64,000 nucleotides of DNA from CAVSVP01 sp963731125 (lineage in GTDB: Bacteria; Pseudomonadota; Gammaproteobacteria; Competibacterales; Competibacteraceae), in contig CAVSVP010000014.1 in assembly GCA_963731125.1 (NCBI GenBank), forward strand, positions 45,422 to 109,421, given 5' to 3'. Below are positions 57,446 to 64,000 of this stretch, in pieces. The stretch's first letter is position 1. The number at the start of each line of letters is the position of its first letter. The notes under the pieces were generated by a model that saw nothing but the letters and a program-made list of their open reading frames with translations, made no database searches and was not told the DNA's origin. The position numbers were made by a program, and so were the translations under genes.

Positions 57446-58750
57446 GGTAGTGTCCCTCAACTCCCTTGATGATATTGGTTCAGTTTTGGGAACAGGTGTT
57501 CGATTTCGTGCAGCCGCTCAAGGAACTCTACTGGTACGCGGTAAGACAGCAACTCGGTCGTCGTCCAGACATGACCGGTCATGCCAGCCGCCATGGCAGG
57601 TGTTACGGAACGCCACTTGCGGGGTGAGCCCGTTCCGCGGGTTGATTCCGGCATGGGCAACGGTTCTCGCAAACTCTCGTGGGGCAGAACCAGGTGGTAA
57701 TACGCCAACGACAGCCAGAGCTGTTTCTCAAACCAAGGGATATCCTTGGAAAAGCGATTGGTGCGGCGTGTCAACCGACGATTACTTTGCCGTTGGGTTA
57801 AGTTGTCACGCTCCACCAAGCTGGTGTTGATGGTATGACTGACTGGGGAGACGGCCAGGCACGCGGCAATCGCTTGCGGATCACCGAAAATGACCTGCGT
57901 ACCGACTTCCACTCCCCGGCCCTTTTCCCGTTGTTTGACCACCTGGGCATACAGCAATCCTGGTGGTGGCCGGCGCCGGGGTTTAGGAAGCACGCCCCGG
58001 TCACCGCGACGTGGAGGGGTGTGCCATTGACCATACGTGTGCAGCAAGCTGTTCTTATATTCAGGCAGCTGATCGCTCGTGAAGAAGGGAAGGTGCGTAT
58101 CGGTGACCTGAGCTACCCGCGCCAGCAACAAATTAGCGCTCTCCTGGGTACGCTTGCCAATGACAAAGGCCACCACCAACCGCCACACCGGCGCAAAGGC
58201 GATCCATCCCCAGGCGTCGCCATACGTCTCGCAATAGCGTTTGGCACCAGGCAGGTTATCTTGCTTGGTATGCACAAAGCTCCACAACTCATCCAGCTGA
58301 CATTCGCTGACATGCAAGTTACTCCACAAATACAGCATGACGAGCCGACAGTGCCGCGCCGCGCGGTCAAGCCAAGCACAGACGGTATCCTTGTCGATTT
58401 GCACAATGCGTCCGGTGGTGCGCAACGAATTGCCTTCCGCCAAAGCACGCACGGCGGTCTCGAAAATAGCTGGATCAGCATCCAGACCGTAGTACGCAGT
58501 CGCAGTTCTCAAGGCGATACTACTCCCACAGGCTTTACATAGATAGGGCCTGTGGCTGACCCTAGCTGGTGCCATTTTTAACCAACAGCCCCAGGCCAAA
58601 GGGTTTTCCATAGCAACGGCAGTGCACATTAGGACAATACAGCGTTTCCCAGTTCACCCAAGCCCCCTCGATGAGTTAAATTGCTCAATCGAGGATGCAA
58701 AACATGCTCAAAATCAGTCAAATCCATCAAGGGAGTTGAGGGACACTACC
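57446..58750 (-). mobile_element. IS1-like insertion sequence, 1305 bp
   Basis: 26-bp perfect terminal inverted repeats (57446-57471 and 58725-58750; GGTAGTGTCCCTCAACTCCC at the outer end). The target duplication is CATTGATC, 8 bp, at 57438-57445 and 58751-58758. TSD size and transposase suit an IS1-like family. Confidence 0.9.
57457..58657 (-). CDS. IS1-like transposase with N-terminal frameshift
   Basis: Main frame 57457-58629 (390 aa) holds a zinc-ribbon end (YLCKACGSSIALRTATAYYG), the catalytic core (SECQLDELWSFVHTKQ, FFTSDQLPEYKN, NTSLVERDNLTQRQ) and a C-terminal tail. The first half of the zinc ribbon lies in another frame from GTG 58657 (LYCPNVHCRCYGKPFG), so a frameshift occurs near 58560. 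This may be decay or programmed. Related to 46694-48151. Confidence 0.7.
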
Positions 58751-58763
58751 CATTGATCTGCCG

Positions 58764-58803
58764 TCCGGTAAAGGCGGCACGAATCCGGTAAAGGCGGCAC
58801 GAA
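58764..58803. repeat. 20-bp tandem duplication within integrase
   Basis: Two exact 20-bp copies, 58764-58783 and 58784-58803. The size is not a multiple of three, so the duplication shifts the integrase frame independently of the IS. Confidence 0.9.
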
Positions 58804-58947
58804 GCCGCACGGCGCTGTAGCGATCGCGTTCCGCGCTGCGTTTCTCCGGATGGGCTTCCAAATAGGCCAAGATCACCTCGTCAAACGTCCGCTCGGGTGC
58901 CGTACCCCACTTCCGTGCCTGGCGGCTTGCCACACGCCGGGCTTCTT

Positions 58948-59286
58948 CTAACGCTTTGGCGTCGGCGTAGCGGGTAGTTTCAGAACTTTCGCAAGTTTTT
59001 TTGCCGCTTGCGTTGCGGTAGCTGATCCACCAGTAGGGAGAATCGTTACGTCGGTATGGCATGTGGTCTCCTCCACGCCAAGCCCCGCCTCGTCAGTATG
59101 AACCGAGCCGAGCTGTTTGGCTACCCAGGCTCGCACGGCGGCGCTGGGCACCTTACGTCGCCCACGCACATTAACGGTAGGAAGTTCGCCACTTTGCAGC
59201 AGGCGTTGTACCGTGCGCTCGGATACCCCGCCCAACTGGCGGGCGGTTTCCGCGAGACTCCATAACAGGGCATCCGTCATGACCAT
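58948..59286 (-). CDS. Excisionase-like HTH protein
   Basis: 112 aa; MerR/excisionase-type helix-turn-helix: SLAETARQLGGVSERTVQRLL, SGELPTVNVRGRRKV, AVRAWVAKQLG. It overlaps the integrase start by 115 bp in another frame. Met 3 (59280) is an alternative start. Such proteins steer integrase toward excision or regulate it. Confidence 0.7.
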   Translation of the reverse strand: MVMTDALLWSLAETARQLGGVSERTVQRLLQSGELPTVNVRGRRKVPSAAVRAWVAKQLGSVHTDEAGLGVEETTCHTDVTILPTGGSATATQAAKKLAKVLKLPATPTPKR

Positions 59287-59745
59287 AATCTATTGTGTTT
59301 TTCGAGTGGGTACCTCATTTCATCTCACCGAAAGTCAGATGGGCCAGGAAGCGCATGGCGGCTTAGGGATTCCGGTAACGCCGTAAACCCGGACGGATAA
59401 CCGGGCATGTGGATCGCGAGAGGATGATTTGCCACCGCTACACTCCCCATCGTAGCAACGTGTCGCTGCATCATAACCCGAATGACGGCGTAAAATACCT
59501 GGGAAAGCACCCGGCGAAACGGGCAGGTATTAAGGTTGATTTTTCGTCAGTTTAACGTTTGCGAAAGCCAGTGACAGAAAGCAGGCGCGATACGTCACCG
59601 GTAAGGTGCATCAGGGATCTTCTTAGGAGAGGAGGGTGTCGCCTTTTTAGTGACGCGTGCCCAGACAAGCAAGCGTTCCCTTTTTTTTCGGGAGGTGTAA
59701 CCAATGATCCTGAGGCGTTACTCGGGAGGCAGGTAATATCCTTGC
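59287..59745. other. Gene-free stretch before dinB
   Basis: No supported gene. It carries GGGAGG-type runs near 59690 and 59724; the second shares 12 bp with the att repeat, too little to be called a site. Confidence 0.45.
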
Positions 59746-59760
59746 GAGGTGATAACAGCA

Positions 59761-60821
59761 TTGCGCAAGATCATCCATATTGACATGGACGCCTTTTATG
59801 CGGCGGTGGAGCAGCGAGATGTGCCTGAATATCGGGGTAAGCCTCTCATTGTGGGCGGCGATCCCGATGGCCGTGGGGTGGTGGCCACCGCGAGTTATGA
59901 AGCCCGCCGCTTCGGTGTGCGCTCAGCGATGGCGGCCGCGCGCGCCCGGCAGTTATGCCCGGAGGCCATCTTCGTGCGGCCTCGCTTTGCCGTCTATCGT
60001 CAGGTCTCCCGGACGCTGCAGACGATTTTCCAGCGCTATACGCCGGTGGTTGAACCCATCGCGCTGGATGAAGCCTATCTGGATGTCACCGGGGTTACCG
60101 CCTGGCAAGAGTCGGCCACTCGCATTGCCCAGGAAATACAACGCGCCATCTGGGAAGAGACCGCACTCACTGCCTCGGCGGCGTCTCCTACAACAAATTC
60201 CTGGCCAAACTGGCCTCCGAACAGCACAAACCCCACGGGCGCTACGTCATCACGCCCGCGGCCGGGCCGGCCTTCGTCGAACGGTTGCCCATCGGCCGCT
60301 TTCACGGCGTCGGTAACGCCACAGAAGCCCGCATGCGGCGCCTGGGGATTCACACGGGGGTCGATCTAAAACGCTGGTCCGAGGCCCAGTTGCGACAGGT
60401 TTTTGGCAAGCTCGGCAGCTATTATTATGGCTTGGCCCGTGGTATCGACGAGCGGCCGGTATGCAGCCAGCGGGTTCGCCAATCCATCGGCGCCGAGACG
60501 ACTTTTGCCGAAGATCTGGCAGACCCCGCCGCGCTGCAAGCTCATCTGACGGCGTTGGCGGCGGAAGTAGCGGCAACGCTGGCGGCAAAAAACCAGGTAG
60601 GCTACACGCTGACCGTCAAGGTAAAATACGCCAACTTCGTGCAAGTGACTCGTCGCCAAACCGTCACCAGCCCGTTACGCACACTGGCGGATTTGCAGGG
60701 CCTGTTGCCCGGGTTATTGGCCCGTACAGAAGCCGGACAGCGCAAGGTCCGGCTGTTGGGTGTCATCGTCTCACACTTGACGCAAGCCAACACGCTTTCG
60801 CAACTCGATTTGAATTTCTGA
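59761..60821 (+). pseudogene. dinB: DNA polymerase IV gene with frameshift
   Basis: Y-family translesion polymerase. First part: RKIIHIDMDAFYAAVEQRD, SYEARRFGVRSAM, PIALDEAYLDVTG (catalytic Asp-Glu). Near 60180 one G appears lost; the frame then continues GVSYNKFLAKLASEQHKP, FHGVGNATEARMRRLGI and the little-finger domain to 60821. The TTG start 59761 has GAGGTG 9 nt upstream. Removing the shift gives a full-length protein of about 353 aa, so the loss is recent. Confidence 0.85.
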
Positions 60822-60941
60822 CCGGCTGCACCGCCATCACGGTATCCGCTGAGCATAGGTCTTATCCCTGCGGTTTCTGTGAATCAGTCCGGCGCAAAGC
60901 CCCGCAATACGCGCTTGTAATACTTGCTCGGGCATGACCTA

Positions 60942-61987
60942 TAGCGGTAATTAATTGGGTTCAGTACAATATCCGCAGTGCTTAAACCACCCTTTGATAT
61001 CGGTTTCTGTCACGGCATCTAACGCATTTCTTATTTCACCCTCGAGGGCATCTCTGGTGCGTGCCGCCGAGCCCCGAAGAAAGGCTTTCACCTTCGACCA
61101 AAAGAGTTCAATGGGTGAGAAATCCGGTGAATAGGGGGGCAAAAAGTGTAACTCAGCCTGCTGCGCTTCCATCGCTTCTTGAATCCCCTCGACTTTGTGA
61201 CTGCTCAGATTATCCAGCCACACTGGATCGCCCGGCTGTAAGGTGGGAACCAGCAACTGCTGGATAAAGCGGGTAAAGGCATTCCCGTTGATGGGGCCGT
61301 CGAGTTCCATGATCGCACGCACTTCCGTTACTCCTAACGCACTCACCAACGTCAGATTCGGTCCCGGGTTTACCGGTTTGTCGGCATGGGCACGACAACC
61401 GCTCGGGGCCCGACCATAGCGGCGTGCCATGCCGAGGTTGACGCCCGCTTCATCAATGAAAAGCAAGCGCGTCGGGTCCATCTCGGCTTGCTCTTGTTGA
61501 AACCGCTGGCGTGCCGGTTCGATCTCCTCATCGGCCTCGCGCTCACTGGCATGGTAGCTTAACTTCTTGCGCGTGATCCCGCGCCGGCGCAAGCTCAAGC
61601 CAATCGTCGCGTCGCTCACCACCACCCCCTCTTCGCCTTCAGCCACTGATTCAATTCCGACAGCGTCGCGTCTGCGTGCTCCTCCACTAACTGTTTGAGT
61701 ACCGCTTCATCCGATTCCCTCAGTTTGCGTCGTTGCCCGCCCCCATGCGCTTTCGGATCCACCCGTCGGGTCTGCTGATAGCGCTTCAGCAACCGCCAGA
61801 CAAAATCCAAACTCACGGAAAAACGCGCCGCTACGCTACGCATCGAACCCTCCCCCTTGGGGTAGGCATCCACGACTTTTTGACGCAGATCATTAGAATA
61901 GGGCCTCATTCTCATTACTCCTTCACAGTTTGTCTCTATCCTATTTATTTATGGGCCCCTTGTAATGAATTCAACTAATTACCGCTA
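60942..61987 (-). mobile_element. IS630-family insertion sequence, 1046 bp
   Basis: Imperfect inverted ends beginning TAGCGGTAATTA, flanked by TA (60940-60941 and 61988-61989). It lies in the second tyrosine recombinase. Confidence 0.88.
60951..61915 (-). CDS. IS630 transposase in two overlapping frames
   Basis: First frame (61915-61616): MRPYSNDLRQKVVDAY and HTH region. Second frame (61646-60951): RLLFIDEAGVNLGMARRYGR, VWLDNLSSHK, LPPYSPDFSPIELFWSKVK, the DDE set. They overlap by 31 bp; fusion occurs near 61625 (GCGAAGAGGGGG). Many IS630 transposases are made by frameshifting, though no A-rich slippery site is seen, so decay is possible. Confidence 0.78.
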
Positions 61988-63017
61988 TAATTCCCAGGAT
62001 ACGCCAAGGCGTGCTTTCCGATCAGCTTCCCGGCTCAACTGCCCGGATTTCCCACCGCGCACCGGGCTCGGTTGCCCGGCCAGCATTTCATAGCGCTGAT
62101 TGGCATAGCCATGGCGAAGCCCATGAGCGACGATGCCCTCTCGGCGGGTAATCCCACAACAGCGCAAGACGTAATAATAATGATGCTTCCAGGCTTTCAA
62201 GGTATAACGGGCTGGGATTGTGGAGGAATGGCGATGCGGTACCAGCCGCTTGGCAGCTTCTAAAAGCTCACGTTGCGAAGCGGTTTCGAGAGGAACCCGC
62301 CGCGGGCGTCCGCCCTTGGTACCCCAGTTCACCTCCAGCCATTCGCCCTGTTCCGCCAGGTGCGGCCGTAACAGCATCGCTTCCTGGGTGCGCAGTCCAA
62401 ACGCATATTCCAAACGCAGCTGGAGTGCCACAACGGGATCTTTGGCCTGAACCCGGGCGAGGACTTCATTCACCTCGACACCTTGTCCTTCCCAGGATTT
62501 ATCCCAGCGGGCGTGATAAACCCGGTCATAGCGGGTGGGCTCTTTCAACAGCTCGCGGGGATCGCCCGGCATGCCGGGTTTGCCGATCCAGCGGCAGAAA
62601 ACCGCCAGCACGGAGAAGCGCTTTTGCAGCGTGGACGCTGAGTAATCCCGTGACTCCCATAGCGTTGCCAAGGCTTGTGCATGGCGGCGTCCAAAATGCT
62701 GTACCTTCTCAATCTTATAGCCTTCGGTATGCAGATCTCGGATGGCCTGGGATAGAATCTGCCGGCGATCCGCTTTGGTGGCATTGCTGATGACTTTTTT
62801 GTGTTCGGCGTCATACCGGATGTGCTCTGCCAGCACTTGATTCAAGCTGGCCAGTGCTCTCGCTAACTTGCCACGGTACTTTGAAATCCGCTTTTCCGTC
62901 TGGTGCTGCGTGGACGCTTTCTGATTGACGATAACTTTCTCCTATCAATATGACATCGTGTCCTGTGCCTATGAAGTCACCTGGTTTTCTATCGTCATTT
63001 ACCGCCAAGGCTCGTTT

Positions 63018-63507
63018 TTCCCGCCACGCGGGAAGGCATTCCCCTGAGGGTTCGTCCCTCGACTGGCGCCCTGCATTGCAGGGTGTTCCAGTCCCAGGCA
63101 ATGCCTGGTATGCCGCTATATCGGCACAGAGTTTTTTTCTGCCGTCGTCACCGACGGCGATGCGGTCAACCTGAAACCAGCACGGGAGCCGGGTCACGTG
63201 CCTACCGTGACCCCGTGCCGTGACGCGGCCTAGCCGGGGACTTTCCGCAGGTGGGAGCAAGCCTACCGGATAGCGATGCTGAGTCGCGATCGCGTCGTGT
63301 TTCAGGATGGTGGTGTAACGTCATCCCATCCTGTGGATGGGCACCTGGTGGACCCTTCGCCGTGCGAAGGTCCGTCTCTCCCGTGGAGAGACCCCCATTT
63401 GCGGTGGACGGGGTAACCACCCCCGAAGTTAGTCATAGCCGGGGACCCACCGATCAGTTGCTTCCCGTGGAAGCAGCTCATCGGTACCACTGACATGGCG
63501 ATAGCCA
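63018..63507. repeat. Array of short perfect hairpins, zone 1
   Basis: In 490 bp at least twelve hairpins occur with different stems. Seven- or eight-bp stems with 3-nt loops: 63018-63034 (loop CAC), 63325-63341 (TGT), 63354-63370 (CGT), 63374-63392 (CGT), 63459-63475 (CGT; outer 6-bp arms at 63449-63454 and 63480-63485). Others: 63046-63060, 63069-63083, 63094-63108, 63111-63126, 63141-63158, 63191-63213, 63410-63423, 63496-63507. No long gene fits the stretch. It could be a structured RNA, a set of recombination hairpins, or a plasmid/ICE replication-related site. Confidence 0.7.
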
Positions 63508-63573
63508 GCCTAACGCAGGTTCCAGTTTTTTTTACAGGGTAAATGCTTTTTAGGTGGTACAGAATTACGGTGT

Positions 63574-63925
63574 AGTGGATTGTTGTGCGGAGGGTTTTCC
63601 TGCCACGGTTCGTCCTCTCTGTGGAATCCACTTTTTCGCGCGGAGTTTCGGCGTGCAAAGTGGCTGATGGAAATGGTCCGGAAACGCGGGAGATAAATAC
63701 ACACTGTTTTTCAGCCAACGGGTCTGTTTGCGCCAAAGACGGCAAAAAAACCGTCTATCGCCGTTCATAGATCACGGTGCATGAACCTTTGCCGTCGAGA
63801 CACCGTCTCCACGACGTCTGGTGCGGAAAAAGCGTATGGCTCGATGAAGCTAAGCCATACCGTCAAGACACCGTCTCTATTCCGTTTCGTGCAGTAGGCA
63901 GAAATGCTTCCCGTTCCAGTAACGG
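63574..63925. repeat. Array of hairpins, zone 2, with imperfect repeats
   Basis: Hairpins: 63574-63581/63625-63632 (8 bp), 63737-63756 (loop CA7; alternative stem 63754-63771), 63797-63809, 63834-63860 (8 bp), 63866-63876, 63911-63925. A 17-bp unit CGTCRAGACACCGTCTC occurs at 63793-63809 and 63861-63877 with one change; a diverged third relative lies at 63737-63756. GTTCCAGT recurs at 63085, 63519 and 63913. No gene is supported. Confidence 0.55.
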
Positions 63926-64000
63926 TTTTGCCTTGCCAGCCAGGGATAACCATCCGCTAAGCTGCGTTGCACAGGGCGAGTGCCCGCAATTCTGGAGATT

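Larger units (their letters stand above)
56662..59062 (-). pseudogene. int: Tyrosine integrase next to att copy 2, doubly broken
   Basis: Leftward integrase in two pieces. N-terminal part (59062 to 58759) begins MPYRRNDSPYWWISYRNASG and includes the arm/SAM-like domain. The C-terminal part (57435 to 56662) holds the catalytic set: HTGMRRGELLYLEW, HLHDLRHTCAAW, LRHSDIRMTMRYAH. A 1305-bp IS splits it; a 20-bp tandem duplication at 58764-58803 also shifts the frame. Without both, the join reads LRAAFTGRQINAMTGKDIRD. It would have acted on the tRNA-Pro site. Confidence 0.85.
60862..62845 (-). pseudogene. Second tyrosine recombinase, interrupted by IS630
   Basis: Leftward gene. Catalytic residues: YAFGLRTQEAMLLRP (first Arg), AHGLRHGYANQRYE (HxLRH). 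The frame ends in the IS at WEL-stop; beyond the IS and one TA copy, 60941-60862 continues GHARASITSAYCG with the expected His and Tyr nucleophile. The frame is open upstream from TTG 62845 to a stop at 62942-62944, encoding family-like residues (KRISKYRGKLARAL) without a usual start codon; AGGAG lies at 62939-62943. It may belong to the second element and to the hairpin array beside it. Confidence 0.82.

Noticed and set aside
59722..59733. Third attachment site
   Set aside because: Only 12 bp match the att repeat and these lie in a purine-rich ribosome-site-like stretch.
62811..63260. Leftward gene of 149 codons over the hairpins
   Set aside because: Its sequence is low in coding character and it runs through the hairpin array and the recombinase 5' end in another frame.
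63018..63925. CRISPR array
   Set aside because: No constant repeat with regular spacers occurs; the hairpins differ in stem sequence, and no cas gene is visible.

Overview
The first 40.6 kb reads as an ordinary gammaproteobacterial chromosome. The gene order is ntrYX-trkAH, pntAA-AB-B, dtd-pip, lspA-ileS-ribF-murJ, rpsT, proB-obgE-rpmA-rplU and ispB, with a three-gene transhydrogenase, two minor-pilin clusters and an AlgR/FimS pair. This suits the Chromatiales (Nitrosococcus-like bacteria among others), but the genus is inferred from gene order and protein style only.

Layout. 1-6.4 kb: NtrY/NtrX sensor-regulator pair, TrkA/TrkH potassium uptake, a methyltransferase and a TPR protein. 6.4-10.3 kb: an HNH protein and the proton-translocating transhydrogenase. 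10.4-13.3 kb: Dtd, proline iminopeptidase, a HAD phosphatase and a cysteine-poor Fur/Irr-like regulator, all leftward. 13.4-28.8 kb: type IV pilus block. An AlgR-like regulator and its FimS/AlgZ-like kinase lie on either side of minor-pilin cluster 1 (pilE, fimT, pilW, pilX and a 701-residue PilV-type protein). Cluster 2 (fimU, pilV, pilW, pilX, pilY1, pilY2-like, pilE) follows. 28.8-40.5 kb: housekeeping genes for isoprenoids, lipoprotein processing, tRNA charging, flavins, peptidoglycan, ribosomal proteins and proline. Several sit in overlapping leftward operons.

At 40.55 kb a tRNA-Pro(CGG) gene marks the start of accessory DNA. The last 57 bp of the tRNA and its flank recur exactly at 56.6 kb, so 40.6-56.6 kb is an integrated island, and a second element appears to begin at the second copy. 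The first island holds three rightward genes each followed by a two-tier palindrome (a secreted Rap1a/Tai fusion, a DUF4145 protein, a DUF3800 protein). It also holds remnants of a type I restriction locus, of a DUF4255 / carboxypeptidase-regulatory-like module and of a GH13 enzyme, several IS elements, and an intact FitAB-type toxin-antitoxin pair.

The second element starts with a tyrosine integrase broken by both an 8-bp-TSD insertion sequence and a 20-bp duplication. It continues with an excisionase-like gene, a frameshifted dinB and a second tyrosine recombinase cut by an IS630 element. Beyond that recombinase, about 0.9 kb of gene-free DNA is packed with short perfect hairpins whose stems all differ while loop size and loop sequence recur. 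This hairpin array beside a recombinase is the strongest candidate for an undescribed system, followed by the palindrome-bounded gene cassettes and the divergent minor-pilin cluster.
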